Source: an uncultured Clostridia bacterium (GTDB lineage: Bacteria; Bacillota; Clostridia; Oscillospirales; Ruminococcaceae). From it: 64,000 bases of DNA. Shown piece by piece: positions 1-9,958 of this stretch. Both the position numbers and the translations under genes were made by a program. The stretch is taken from positions 62,001 to 126,000 of the forward strand of contig CANQLR010000001.1 of NCBI GenBank assembly GCA_947624745.1, given 5' to 3'. The notes below the pieces were generated by a model. It was given only the letters and a program-made list of their open reading frames with translations, was not told where the DNA came from and made no database searches. How positions within the stretch are numbered: the first letter of the stretch is position 1; each line of letters begins with the position of its first letter.

Positions 1-1160
1 AGATACCCCGCGAGGTCGCAGATAAATTTCAGCCCCTTAAGCTCGCGGCCGTTCTCAAAGCAGAGCTTGTATGCGCCCTTGGCAGAAAAGGCGGTCTTTT
101 CGCAGTCGGCGCAAAGATAGTCTAAAATCAGCTCGGCGTCGGAGGTCCTGTAGGCCTTCCCGCCCGAGGCGATCTGCAGCCCGCCGTCCTCCAAAATAAA
201 GAAGGAGGGGGCGCGCTTTATTTCGGAAAGAGCCTCGTCGGTGAGGGGGGCTTCCTCCAGATCGACCGCGGGGGCGGCGGCCTCGGAGGGAAGGTCGGCG
301 GCGCGATCGAGCCCCAATCGGTCGAGGAGCTTGAAGCACTCGAGCTCGGTGAGCATTTTCGAGAGCGCCTCGCGGTCGGGCTCGCCGATCTTATATTCGT
401 TAATGTCCTGCGGCACGGGGGCGTCGCGGACGATGGTCGCCAGCCATTTCGACTCGTAGGCGGAGTCTCGGCCGTTTTCGAGCTTCGACCTCACCCCCGG
501 CGAGACCTTGAGCGCCGAAAGGTCGCCGTAAATGTTATCGAGAGAGCCGTACTCGCGGATAAGAGACAGCGCGGTCTTTTCGCCTATGCCGGGAACGCCC
601 TTTATGTTGTCCGAGCTGTCGCCCATAAGCGCCTTTATGTCGGTGAGGCGGGGAGGCTCGACCCCGTAATTTTCCAAAAACAGGGCGCGGTCGTAGTTTA
701 CCGTCTCGCGCATCGAGGAAAACCTTACCGTAACGCCGTCCGAGATGAGCTGCAATATATCGCGGTCGCCCGAGAGGAGGTAAGCCTCGCCGCCCGCATC
801 TTTAAAGAGCTTTGAGACAGAGCCCAGAATGTCGTCGGCCTCGAAGCCGGGGAGCCCGATCACCCTTACGCCGAGGGCGGAAAGAATCTCCTTGACCTTC
901 GGGAGCTGCTGTGCGAGCTCGTCGGGCATTCCGTGGCGGGTGGCCTTATAGTAGTCGCACTTTAAATGGCGGAAGGTCTTTTCCTTCATGTCAAAGGCCA
1001 CGGCGGCGAAATCGGGGGACAAAAGCTCGGTCTCGCGGAGGTAGATGTTCATGAAGCCGGTGATTGCGTTCGTCGGGAAGCCCTTCGAGCTGTTAAGCAC
1101 CTTTATCCCGTAAAACGCGCGGTTGAGTATCGAGTTGCCGTCGACGATCAGTATTCTCAT
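1..1160 (-). CDS. polA: DNA polymerase I, N-terminal part (5'-3' exonuclease domain and beyond); gene runs off the window start
   Basis: Reverse-strand translation from ATG at 1160: MRILIVDGNSILNRAFYGIKVLNSSKGFPTNAITGFMN...FEADDILGSVSKLF...GDSSDNIKGVPGIGEKTA; no stop before position 1, so absent from the ORF track. Confidence 0.95.
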   Translation of the reverse strand, partial: MRILIVDGNSILNRAFYGIKVLNSSKGFPTNAITGFMNIYLRETELLSPDFAAVAFDMKEKTFRHLKCDYYKATRHGMPDELAQQLPKVKEILSALGVRVIGLPGFEADDILGSVSKLFKDAGGEAYLLSGDRDILQLISDGVTVRFSSMRETVNYDRALFLENYGVEPPRLTDIKALMGDSSDNIKGVPGIGEKTALSLIREYGSLDNIYGDLSALKVSPGVRSKLENGRDSAYESKWLATIVRDAPVPQDINEYKIGEPDREALSKMLTELECFKLLDRLGLDRAADLPSEAAAPAVDLEEAPLTDEALSEIKRAPSFFILEDGGLQIASGGKAYRTSDAELILDYLCADCEKTAFSAKGAYKLCFENGRELKGLKFICDLAGY

Positions 1161-1241
1161 CTCAAAATTCTCCTTTCGTTGCTATAAGTAGTATAACACA
1201 TTCCGCCGCTCTTGAAAAGGGGCAGAAAAAATTTTTTCCGA

Positions 1242-1275
1242 AAAAAAGCCCGCCGCAGGCGGGAACCTGCGGCGG
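1242..1275 (-). terminator. Rho-independent terminator downstream of the ECF S-component gene
   Basis: On - strand CCGCCGCAGG-TTCCCG-CCTGCGGCGG followed by GCTTTTTTT. Confidence 0.75.
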
Positions 1276-1372
1276 AAGGGTGGAAATGAGAGTGAAGAAG
1301 TCATAAATTTATTCTGCAAGTTGCATTATATCACAATTTTCTTCACTTGTCAAGGCCCTGTAAAAAATTTTT

Positions 1373-1960
1373 TCAGACTTTGGCTTTGCGCTTTTTGGCG
1401 TAGTCTATCACCCGGACGATAACCGTGCTGAAGATGAGGTTTATCGGGGTCTCGACGACGAAGTTGAGGCCGGTCATGCCGAACATCATGTAGACGGCGA
1501 GGTTTTCGGCCCCCGCGCCCGCGGCCCAGGTCTTTACGGTGTCAAGGAAGAACACCGCGCAGCCGAGAATGAATATCGCCTTGTTGACGAGCTGGCATGC
1601 GAGGGCGGCCAAAACGGTCGCGACCCAGACGTTTTTCTTCTCCAAAAGCTTATAGACGCCGGCTGCCGCGACGCCCGCGAGCATGCCCTTGAGCATTACG
1701 GTTATGACGGTCCCGGGGATATTTATCGCCAGGAACGTCGCCGCGTCGGTGATGAGAACGACAACGCCGAAGACGAAGCCGAGCCACGCGCCGGCCTTCC
1801 AGCCGTAGAGCGCCGCGCCGACGACTATCGGGACCAGAACGAGGGTAATGCTGAACGGGCCGAGGCGGATGCCTATCGCCATCGACTGCAAAACGATGAC
1901 TATCGCAGTCAGGATGCCCATCATGGTCATTGTCGTGATTTTTTCGTGTGAGTTTGACAT
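1373..1960 (-). CDS. ECF transporter S component (substrate-binding membrane subunit), substrate unknown
   Basis: 195 aa, about 5-6 hydrophobic helices, ECF S-component-like N-terminus (ITTMTMMGILTAIVIVLQ...); SD GGAGGAG. Confidence 0.75.
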   Translation of the reverse strand: MSNSHEKITTMTMMGILTAIVIVLQSMAIGIRLGPFSITLVLVPIVVGAALYGWKAGAWLGFVFGVVVLITDAATFLAINIPGTVITVMLKGMLAGVAAAGVYKLLEKKNVWVATVLAALACQLVNKAIFILGCAVFFLDTVKTWAAGAGAENLAVYMMFGMTGLNFVVETPINLIFSTVIVRVIDYAKKRKAKV

Positions 1961-1987
1961 AGTTTCTCCTCCAGTGCGGCATGGTAT

Positions 1988-2097
1988 CGACGGCGGGGGC
2001 GGACAGGTTTATACATTTTTTCGCATAATAATTTTGCCGAAAAAAGAGTGAGCGAATCCCGGCAAAAGGTCCGCGGGCCCCGCGCTATCAGCCGTCG
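1988..2097 (-). promoter_or_regulatory. Candidate structured 5' leader (possible riboswitch or attenuator) of the ECF S-component gene
   Basis: Closing helix CGACGGC (2091-2097 side) / GCCGTCG (1988-1994 side) on - strand; promoter TTGAAA (2128-2133) - 17 nt - TATAAT (2105-2110) just upstream. Confidence 0.35.
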
Positions 2098-2224
2098 GAA
2101 AATGATTATAATACAATACAGCGAAAGTTTCAAGCCCCCTTCGGCAATTTCGTAGCCATACACAATTTTTCAACAAAGCGTGGGAGGGTTTGTGTGGTTT
2201 TTATAGGGGTTTATGCAATAGAAT

Positions 2225-3025
2225 GAATAAATATACATGGGGAGGAGTGGTAATGGGTGGGGGTGAGGCTGATGCTCGGGTGGGGCGAAGCCCCGAGGCG
2301 CCCACGGAGTGGGCGCCGACTGCGCACGAAGTGAGCAGGGCGGCAGTGGAACTGCCGACGGGGCTTCGCCACGCGGGCTCTATGATTTGTGACTATGGCG
2401 CAGTAAAGTGAAGAGCTGTACGTGAAAGTAGGGGCGGGGATGCTGCGTTCATTTGAAAGGGTGTGGAGAGGCACCTCGGGGCGAAGCCCCATGCGCGGAG
2501 TGGGCGGCAGGGACTTCGCTACGCGGGGGCTGCACTTTTGGTGCGGTGAGGCAGTGGGCGAAGCCCGTGTGCGCCTGCGTAGCAGGCGCACCGCCCTCCG
2601 AGCTTGCTCGGAGGGCATGGCGGCAGCCCCGCTGCCGCCCGGGCTTCGCCCGCACGCGCATACAAAGTTCCCCCTCCCACCGGGAGGGGGCTAACGCTAA
2701 TTTGGAGGTCTGCTCAAACCTTGCTGGGGGAGGGCGCTTAAAATAGCATGAGCGAGCTCGCGAGCGAATACCTTATAGCAGCCCATGCGGGGTCTGCTCA
2801 AGCGTATGGGGGTTACAGAAAGTTCAGCGCACGGCTTGAACCGCTAAGGTACTGCTGACCCGCATGGGCGAAGCCCTTAGCGCGTTTTCAACGCGCTACC
2901 CGCCGTTGCACAGTTTTCAGAATTTTGCTGCATGTCGAATTTTCCACCCTTTAAAAGGTCTGCACAAATCTTTTCTACGGCGGACAACATTCGCTTCGCG
3001 AATGTTGGGGCTTCGCCCCGGTCCC
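2225..3025. repeat. Modular cloverleaf-repeat block R1
   Basis: Contains units 2282-2370, 2556-2651 (type 2) and 2866-3018 (type 1, reverse). Confidence 0.85.
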
Positions 3026-3166
3026 CCCCCGCCAAATAACCCCTCCCCCAAAAAACACTTGCAATTTTTGAGCATTTGTGGTATAATACAAGGGAATATT
3101 GAAAATCGCGGGAAATTCGCCGTAGTTAGGAGGCGGCGGGCTTCTTTTGCGGGAAAGGTAAAAATC

Positions 3167-3586
3167 ATGTTGCATGAAAAATCCTGCGGCGCGATCGTCT
3201 ACCGCAAGTTTCACGGCAACACCGAGATCCTTCTCATAAAACACATAAACAGCGGTCACTGGTCCTTCCCCAAGGGCCACGTCGAGCCCGGTGAGACCGA
3301 GGTCGAGACCGCAAAACGGGAGATCATGGAGGAAACCGGCATCGACGTCATCATCGACCCGAGCTTCCGCGAGACCGTCTCGTATTCGCCCAAACGCGGC
3401 ACCCAAAAGGTCGTCGTATACTTTTTGGCGAAGGCGAAAAATTCCGATTATGTGGCTCAGGAGGACGAGATCGCCGAGATCCGGTGGATCGAGATCGGCC
3501 GGGCAGGCACGGTGCTGACCTACGAAAACGACAAGAGCATAGTGAGCAAAGCGCGGACCGTCCTTTCGGTGCGAAAGCAGAGCTGA
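3167..3586 (+). CDS. NUDIX hydrolase (bis(5'-nucleosyl)-tetraphosphatase-like)
   Basis: Nudix box GHVEPGETEVETAKREIMEETGI; start taken as ATG 3167 rather than the track's 2864. Confidence 0.9.
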   Translation: MLHEKSCGAIVYRKFHGNTEILLIKHINSGHWSFPKGHVEPGETEVETAKREIMEETGIDVIIDPSFRETVSYSPKRGTQKVVVYFLAKAKNSDYVAQEDEIAEIRWIEIGRAGTVLTYENDKSIVSKARTVLSVRKQS

Positions 3587-3725
3587 CCAAACCGAAGCGC
3601 GTGCGGACGACAGAGCGGATCAAAAGCAGGCAGACAAAAAACAAAGGCAGTCCCGCAAGGCGGCTGTCTTTTTTCGTGAGGAGGCGTAAGGCGCGCAGCC
3701 GGGTCAAAAAAGTTTGAAAAACCCC

Positions 3726-3754
3726 TTGACAAACGGCGCTTGCTTTGTTATAAT
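3726..3754 (+). promoter_or_regulatory. Sigma-70-type promoter of tRNA-Lys
   Basis: TTGACA (3726-3731) - 17 nt - TATAAT (3749-3754). Confidence 0.8.
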
Positions 3755-3766
3755 ATTTAGGCTATC

Positions 3767-3842
3767 GAACCATTAGCTCAGTTGGCAGAGCATTTGACTT
3801 TTAATCAAAGGGTCTGGAGTTCGAATCTCCAATGGTTCACCA
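3767..3842 (+). tRNA. tRNA-Lys (TTT), encoded CCA
   Basis: Cloverleaf GAACCAT.TA.GCTCAGTTGGCAGAGC.A.TTTGACTTTTAATCAAA.GGGTC.TGGAGTTCGAATCTCCA.ATGGTTC.ACCA. Confidence 0.97.
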
Positions 3843-3844
3843 CG

Positions 3845-3878
3845 CCGCCGCAAGTAAGCTTGCGGCGGTTTTGTTTTT
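3845..3878 (+). terminator. Rho-independent terminator after tRNA-Lys
   Basis: CCGCCGCAAG-TAAG-CTTGCGGCGG-TTTTGTTTTT. Confidence 0.9.
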
Positions 3879-3954
3879 GAGTGAAGCTGCTTTTTGTGTG
3901 GGGGTGGATAGTGAAGAGGTGTGCGTATAAGTAGGCTTCGGGCGAGGAGTTTAA

Positions 3955-4925
3955 GGGGCTATTTCACGGAGGGGAGAGGGATGGGAGTTGCGACGAAGGG
4001 CGAAACCCGAGTGCGCACTGCCCGCCGCGCGAGCGCGGCGGGTGCGGCGGCAGCGAAGCTGCCGCCCGGGCTTCGCCACGCAGGATCAGCACTTTTGGAG
4101 CGTGGAGCCAGGAATGGCGGCGAGAGTAAGTAGGGGCAGGAAAGCTGTGTTCATCTGCAAAGGTTGTGGAGAGGCGCTGAACGGGGCGAAGCCCCAAAGC
4201 CCATGAAATGGGCTTTGTCCGCCGCTCCTAAGTTCTTCAGAGACCTGTTAAAAGGTAGTAATTTCGACATTTTGCAAATTCACAAATTTGACGAACGGCG
4301 GGAAGCACGTCGGAGACGTGCTTAGGGCTTCGCCCCCGCCTCCTGCGCCTTGCAAAATTTCGCGATAAACCCACATGGGTTGCCATAAGGTATTCGCTTC
4401 GCTCATGCTATCTTTAGCCCCCTCCCCCTTCCCCTCCCCGATGGGGAGGGGGTAGTCCATCGCACTTTGGAGCAAAAATTGTAAGGGGTGAGCAGAACAT
4501 GGGCAAACTGTAAAACGTATTCACTCGCACGCTCTCTCATGCTATTTTCAGCCCCACCCCCTCTAAGCTTGTGCCGAATTATGACTATGAGAAATCCCCT
4601 CCCGGTGGGAGGGGGCACTTTGTAATGCATGCGCGGGTAGGCGAAGTCCCGAGGCGGCTCCGCTGCCGCCGTGCCCGCCGAGCAAGCTCTGCGGGCGGGT
4701 GCGCACTCCGTGTGCACCCCGGGACTTCGCCACCGGCCGCGAGCAGACCCCCCGTTGCGAAGCCCTTGCGCGGGACCCTGTCCCGCGCGGCCGGGAGGCT
4801 GCGCCTCCCGGCCTGACGGACACTCCGTGTCCGTCAGGGGCTTTGCCCCTCCAATCATCACCTTTCGCAAAGTTTCGCGAAAACGCCCGCTTTCCTGACT
4901 CTGCTTGCACGTGCAGACTCGCACT
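3955..4925. repeat. Modular cloverleaf-repeat block R2
   Basis: Units 3998-4077, 4640-4732, 4757-4859 (type 2) and 4184-4335 (type 1). Confidence 0.85.
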
Positions 4926-5150
4926 TTTTTTCGTTACCGCAGCAAAGCGCCCCTCCCCCGCTTAAACAACCCTCCCCCAAGCCCCGCCGTTTTCGGCCAC
5001 ATAACTCCCTCCCCCTAATCGCAACGCAAAATCCCCCGCCCAATCAGGCGAGGGATTATACTATAAGTATAAATTTTACGTTCTGCTTTTTGCTTACTCC
5101 GCTTCGGCCAATTTGTCTAATTTTCCCTTTTTTCGCCTTGCGCGTCGCCG

Positions 5151-6200
5151 TCAGAACTCAATGATCGCCTTCAGCGCGTCCTTGGGCCGGTAATTTTCGT
5201 CAAAGAGGAGGGGGTAGTTGCGGCGGTGCTCCTCGTTCTTGAAGCCGTTCAGCCAGCTGTGGCGGTCCGAGACTCCCCAGACCGTGACGTTCTCGATGAC
5301 CCCCTTGAACTCGCGGAAAATGCCGAAAATACGGCGATATGTCTCTGTGACCTTGTTCTGAAGATCCTCGGGAGGCAACGCTGTCGGGTTCTTCCAGTCG
5401 ATACAGTTGACGTCGAGTTCGGTGATGTGAAGCTTTAAACCGGTGTCGGCGTACATCCCGAGGGAGCGTTTGATCTCCTCAAAATCCTTATCGCCCATTA
5501 ACGCGTTAATGTGGCATTGGCAGCCGATGACGTCCACCAAATTGCGCTCCTTGAGCCTCCCGACGAGCTTTAAAATGCTCTCGCGCTTCTGCGGATTATA
5601 CTCATTGTAATCGTTGCAGCAGAGCTCGGCGTCGGGGAAATACTGCCTCGCGAGCGCGTAGATGTCGAGCAGATAGTCGTCGCCCAGCTTCTCCTTAAAG
5701 ACGGTCTGGCGCAGGTATCCGCCGTGGTCGTCGACCGCCTCGTTCACGACGTCCCAGCAGTAGCAATCGGGGAAGTGCTGCGACACCAAATTAAAGTGCG
5801 AAAGCGTGTTTTTCCTGATCTCCTCGGCGGTGAGCTGCTCGAAGATCCCCCACGGATAGCTCGCGTGCCACATCAAATTGTGTCCGCGGACGGCGATTCC
5901 GTGCTCCTTCGCGAAGCGGTAGATCTTGTCGGCGGGCGCGAAATCGGTCTCGAGCGACGGGTCGACGAACCTTTCGCGGCGGGTGATGACCGGCGGATCG
6001 GGCTTCTCGCCACGGCGCATTTTGCGGAAATCCGGGCGGGGGTAGTCGTGCGGGTGGATCGAATTGTACTTCATTTCGTTTTCGCATGTCACAGTGTTGA
6101 AGTGTTCTGCGACGGTGCTTGCGGCCTCGTCGAGCCAGTGGGCAGAGACTGCCGCGCCGACGGTGAAATAGTTTTTGTAGGCTTCCTTAAGTGTTTGCAT
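5151..6200 (-). CDS. GH10 endo-1,4-beta-xylanase, no signal peptide seen (probably cytoplasmic)
   Basis: GH10 signatures: TCENEMKYNSIHP, RGHNLMWHASYP, WDVVNEAVDD, LHITELDVN, VWGVSDRHSW. Confidence 0.92.
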   Translation of the reverse strand: MQTLKEAYKNYFTVGAAVSAHWLDEAASTVAEHFNTVTCENEMKYNSIHPHDYPRPDFRKMRRGEKPDPPVITRRERFVDPSLETDFAPADKIYRFAKEHGIAVRGHNLMWHASYPWGIFEQLTAEEIRKNTLSHFNLVSQHFPDCYCWDVVNEAVDDHGGYLRQTVFKEKLGDDYLLDIYALARQYFPDAELCCNDYNEYNPQKRESILKLVGRLKERNLVDVIGCQCHINALMGDKDFEEIKRSLGMYADTGLKLHITELDVNCIDWKNPTALPPEDLQNKVTETYRRIFGIFREFKGVIENVTVWGVSDRHSWLNGFKNEEHRRNYPLLFDENYRPKDALKAIIEF

Positions 6201-6360
6201 GGCTGCTCACTTCCTTTTAGATGATAGAGGGTTAGAGTGTTAGAGGATAGATTTTGGGTGGTGGACGTGACGGTTTGAGTGGATATGTATGTGGTTGAGT
6301 GTGGTGCGCAAGCCGGGTAATAATGGGGCTGACTTCTGATTTCTGAATTCTGCGGGTCTG

Positions 6361-6670
6361 ACGGGGGCGAAGCCCCAACGCTCGCGAAGCGAGTATTGTC
6401 CGCCGCGTGGGAGTATACGGGAGTGCGAATTTAAAGCTTTTTGGGTAGAGTTTGAGCGAAGTTTTTAACTTTGTGCAGGCGGCGGGACGCGCGCCGGAGG
6501 CGCGCGTAGGGCTTCGCCACGTGTAGTGCCTCTCCCCCGCCCCGGTTTTTAGGCCGGCCTTTGCGGCTCTGTCCGGCGGGCGACGGACTTTGGTGCGTTG
6601 AGGGAAGTTGGGTGGGTGCCGCGGGCGAAGCCTCGCGGCGGCAGCGGAGCTGCCGCCGGGGCTTCGCCCC
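6361..6670. repeat. Modular cloverleaf-repeat block R3
   Basis: Type 1 unit 6364-6518 and single-hairpin unit 6623-6670. Confidence 0.8.
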
Positions 6671-6679
6671 CCTGCCGCC

Positions 6680-7963
6680 CTAATTCTTCCTAATTTCTTC
6701 CATTCCGCCCATGTACGGCCTCAGCGCCTCGGGGATCGCTACAGACCCGTCGGCCCGCAGGTTGTTCTCCAAAAACGCGATCAGCATCCTCGGCGGCGCG
6801 ACCACCGTGTTGTTCAGAGTGTGCGCGAAATATTTCCCCTTCTCGCCGTTGACGCGGATCTTGAGCCTTCTCGCCTGCGCGTCCGAAAGGTTCGAGCAGG
6901 ACCCGACCTCGAAGTATTTCTGCTGCCTCGGGCTCCATGCCTCGACGTCGACCGACTTGACCTTGAGGTCCGCAAGATCGCCGGTGCAGCACTCGAGCGT
7001 ACGGACGGGAATGTCCAACGTGCGGAAGAAGTCTACCGTATTTTGCAGAAGCTTCCAGAACCACTCGTGGCTCTCCTCCGGCTTGCAGACGACGATCATC
7101 TCCTGCTTCTCGAACTGGTGAATGCGGTAGACGCCGCGCTCCTCGATGCCGTGGGCGCCCTTTTCCTTGCGGAAGCATGGCGAATAGCTCGTCAGGGTCA
7201 GCGGCAGGTCCTTTTCGTCGATGATCTGGTCGATAAATCTGCCTATCATCGAGTGCTCCGAAGTCCCAATGAGGTAGAGGTCCTCCCCCTCGATCTTATA
7301 CATCATCGCGTCCATTTCGGCGAAGCTCATGACCCCCTGGGCGACCGCCGAGCGGATCATAAACGGCGGCACGCAGTAGGTAAACCCGCGCCCTATCATG
7401 AAATCTCGTGCGTAGCTTAATATCGACGAGTGAAGCCTCGCGATGTCGCCCATAAGGTAGTAGAACCCGTTTCCTGCGACCCTTCTTGCCGAGTCCATGT
7501 CTACCCCGGCCAAATTTTCCATAATTTCGGTGTGATACGGGATCTCGAAATCCGGCACTTTGGGCTCGCCGAACCGCTTCAGCTCGACGTTTTCGCTGTC
7601 GTCGCGGCCCACCGGCACGTCGTCGTCGACGATGTTCGGGATCCTCATCATTATAGATGTTATTTTTTCCTGAAGCTCCTCCTCGAGCTTTTCAAGCTCC
7701 GCCAGGCGCTTTGCGTTGTCCGAGACCTGCTTTTTTACCGCCTCGGCCTCCTCCTTTTTGCCCTGCCCCATCAGCGCTCCGATCTGCTTTGAGAGGCGGT
7801 TTCTGTCCGCCCGAAGCCCGTCCGCCTCGGTAATCGCGGCGCGGTTCTTTTGGTCGAGGTCGATCACCTCGTCGACCAGCGGCAGCTTCTCGTCCTGGAA
7901 CTTCTTTTTGATGTTTTCTTTGACCTTTTCGGGGTTTTCGCGTACAAATCTTAGATCAAGCAT
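6680..7963 (-). CDS. serS: Seryl-tRNA synthetase
   Basis: MLDLRFVRENPEKVKENIKKK coiled coil, class II motifs (FRKEKGAHGIEERGVYRIHQFEKQEMIV; NNTVVAPPRMLIAFLENN). Confidence 0.97.
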   Translation of the reverse strand: MLDLRFVRENPEKVKENIKKKFQDEKLPLVDEVIDLDQKNRAAITEADGLRADRNRLSKQIGALMGQGKKEEAEAVKKQVSDNAKRLAELEKLEEELQEKITSIMMRIPNIVDDDVPVGRDDSENVELKRFGEPKVPDFEIPYHTEIMENLAGVDMDSARRVAGNGFYYLMGDIARLHSSILSYARDFMIGRGFTYCVPPFMIRSAVAQGVMSFAEMDAMMYKIEGEDLYLIGTSEHSMIGRFIDQIIDEKDLPLTLTSYSPCFRKEKGAHGIEERGVYRIHQFEKQEMIVVCKPEESHEWFWKLLQNTVDFFRTLDIPVRTLECCTGDLADLKVKSVDVEAWSPRQQKYFEVGSCSNLSDAQARRLKIRVNGEKGKYFAHTLNNTVVAPPRMLIAFLENNLRADGSVAIPEALRPYMGGMEEIRKN

Positions 7964-7983
7964 GGTTTTTCTCCTTTTAAAAA

Positions 7984-7999
7984 TGTTTCACGTGAAACA
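7984..7999. promoter_or_regulatory. parS site (TGTTTCACGTGAAACA)
   Basis: Exact match to the established Firmicutes parS consensus, between serS and parB. Confidence 0.97.
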
Positions 8000-8006
8000 A
8001 TTACTT

Positions 8007-8861
8007 TCAGATCGACACCGAGCATATTGCGTTAGCAATGTCGATAAGGTCGTCGCGGTCATAAAATTCGACCGTGACGGTTCCCCCGCCGTCGGGGTTT
8101 CGGTGCACCCGGCAAACCCTGCCGGTGGTGTTTTTGAGGGATATCTCGACCTCGCGGGCAGTGCTGTCGCGGGGCTTCGGCGTCTCCTCGGCGGGCTTTG
8201 CGGCGGCGTTTTTCGCGAGGTTTTCCGCCTGGCGAACCGAAAGACCCTCTCTTTTTATTCTCTCAAGCAGGGCCGCGCGGGCAGCGTCGTCCTCTACAGA
8301 CAGTAGAGCCCTCGCGTGGCCGGGCGATATGTCGCCCTTCTTTAACTGATCTAACGACTTTTGATCTAAGCTCAAAAGCCTAAGCGAGTTAGCTATCGCC
8401 GAGCGCGACCGCCCGATTATCTTCGAGAGCTCGTCCTGCGTGAGGCCGCCCTCCTCCATAAGGCTGCGGTATGCCTCGGCCTCCTCGACGGGGTTCAGGT
8501 CCTCGCGCTGCAGGTTTTCGACAAGGGCGAGCTGCTGCGTCTCCCGATCGGTCAGCTCGCGGATATAGACCGGCATTTCGTCGAGCCCGGCCATCCGCGA
8601 GGCGCGCCAACGCCTCTCGCCGGCGACTATCTGATACCCCCCGGCGGGCAGCGGCCTCACCAAAATGGGCTGCAAAACGCCGTGCGTGCGTATCGACTGC
8701 GCCAGCTCCTCGAGGGCCTTGTCGTCGAAATCGCGGCGGGGCTGGTTTTTGTTCGGCGAGATCTCGGTGATGCGCAGAAGCCGCGACTGCACCGGGTCTC
8801 CCCCGTTTTCGGAAAACAGGGCGTCGAGCCCCATTCCAAGGTCTTTTTTGCGGTTGGGCAT
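8007..8861 (-). CDS. parB: Chromosome partitioning protein ParB/Spo0J
   Basis: ParB motifs ISPNKNQPRRDFDD, GERRWRASRMAG, LVENLQREDLNPVEEAEAY, HARALLSV; start taken as MPNRKKDLGMGLDALF (track starts at 8876). Confidence 0.96.
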   Translation of the reverse strand: MPNRKKDLGMGLDALFSENGGDPVQSRLLRITEISPNKNQPRRDFDDKALEELAQSIRTHGVLQPILVRPLPAGGYQIVAGERRWRASRMAGLDEMPVYIRELTDRETQQLALVENLQREDLNPVEEAEAYRSLMEEGGLTQDELSKIIGRSRSAIANSLRLLSLDQKSLDQLKKGDISPGHARALLSVEDDAARAALLERIKREGLSVRQAENLAKNAAAKPAEETPKPRDSTAREVEISLKNTTGRVCRVHRNPDGGGTVTVEFYDRDDLIDIANAICSVSI

Positions 8862-8912
8862 TAAATTTCCCCCCAATTAGAAGATAGAATGTTAGAATGT
8901 TAGAAGATAGAG

Positions 8913-9695
8913 TCAGGATTTTCGGGATTTTATGCGCTGCAAAAATTCAACGCAGAAGCTCTCGTAGGCCTCGCTCCCCCGCGACGAACGGTCGTAGTAC
9001 ATGATCGGCTTGCCGTGGCTCGGGGCCTCGGAAAGCGCGACGTTTCGCGGTATCACGGTCTCGTAGACCTCCTTCGGGAAGTACTTTTTGACCTCGGCGA
9101 CGACCTGCGCAGTGAGGTTGTAGCGCCCGACGTACATCGTAAATAGTATCCCTTCGATATACATTTTCGAGTTGTAGCCGTCCTTGATCCGCTTGATCGT
9201 GTCCATCAGCTGGACCAGACCCTCGAGGCTGTAGAACTCGCACTGGATCGGGATCAGAACCGAATCGCAGGCGGTCAGCGCGTTAAGGGTGATCAGGCTC
9301 AGCGACGGCGGGCAGTCGATCAGCATGAAATCGTAGCGCTCCTTCACCGTCAGAAGCTGCATTTTGAGCCTCACAAGGCGGTTTTCAAGGTTCGCGAGCT
9401 CTATTTCGGCGCCCGCGAGCTTTTTCGCCGAGGATATCAGCGACACGCCCTTGAACGCGGTCGGGATCACGGCGTCGGAGGCCCGGCAGCTGCCGATCAG
9501 AACCTCGTAGACCGTCTCGGTGATGCCGCGCTTGCGCACCCCGAGGCCGGTGGTGGTGTTCCCCTGCGCGTCGATGTCGACCACGAGCACCTTTTTGCCC
9601 TTTCCGCCGAGCGCCGCGGCGAGGTTCACGACCGTCGTCGACTTGCCGACGCCGCCCTTCTGGTTCGACACGGCGATTATTTTTCCCATTTTCAT
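8913..9695 (-). CDS. parA: Chromosome partitioning ATPase ParA/Soj
   Basis: Deviant Walker A KGGVGKST, DIDAQGNTTTGLG, DCPPSL. Confidence 0.97.
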   Translation of the reverse strand: MKMGKIIAVSNQKGGVGKSTTVVNLAAALGGKGKKVLVVDIDAQGNTTTGLGVRKRGITETVYEVLIGSCRASDAVIPTAFKGVSLISSAKKLAGAEIELANLENRLVRLKMQLLTVKERYDFMLIDCPPSLSLITLNALTACDSVLIPIQCEFYSLEGLVQLMDTIKRIKDGYNSKMYIEGILFTMYVGRYNLTAQVVAEVKKYFPKEVYETVIPRNVALSEAPSHGKPIMYYDRSSRGSEAYESFCVEFLQRIKSRKS

Positions 9696-9815
9696 CTCCC
9701 CCTTTGGTCAGGTTTTCCTGCGGCGCGTGCGGAAAGGCTCCGCGCGGGCCAAATCTATCTCTTAGTATAGCAATTTTCGTTGCATATTGCAAGGGGTTTT
9801 TGAAATTTTTTTGAA

Positions 9816-9831
9816 TGTTTCACGTGAAACA
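9816..9831. promoter_or_regulatory. parS site (TGTTTCACGTGAAACA)
   Basis: Exact parS consensus upstream of parA. Confidence 0.97.
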
Positions 9832-9958
9832 ATTTTGAGAGCGCAACCGACGATTGCGGAAAAAGAGAAAAAAGCATTTGCCGGGTGGTAGACTTTTCTG
9901 CCGGACGGGGATATAATATCCTTAGCACGGCCGTGCAGAATAAAAAGGAGGAAGTTAT

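Noticed and set aside
2864-3166. N-terminal 101-residue extension of the NUDIX ORF
   Set aside because: Covers a type 1 cloverleaf repeat (2866-3018); NUDIX homology begins at the 3167 start
4906-4915. CACGTG palindrome TGCACGTGCA as an additional parS
   Set aside because: Flanks lack GTTT/AAAC; it is the GTCTGCAC..GCAAG repeat linker. Same reasoning for CACGTG near 16176 and 6517
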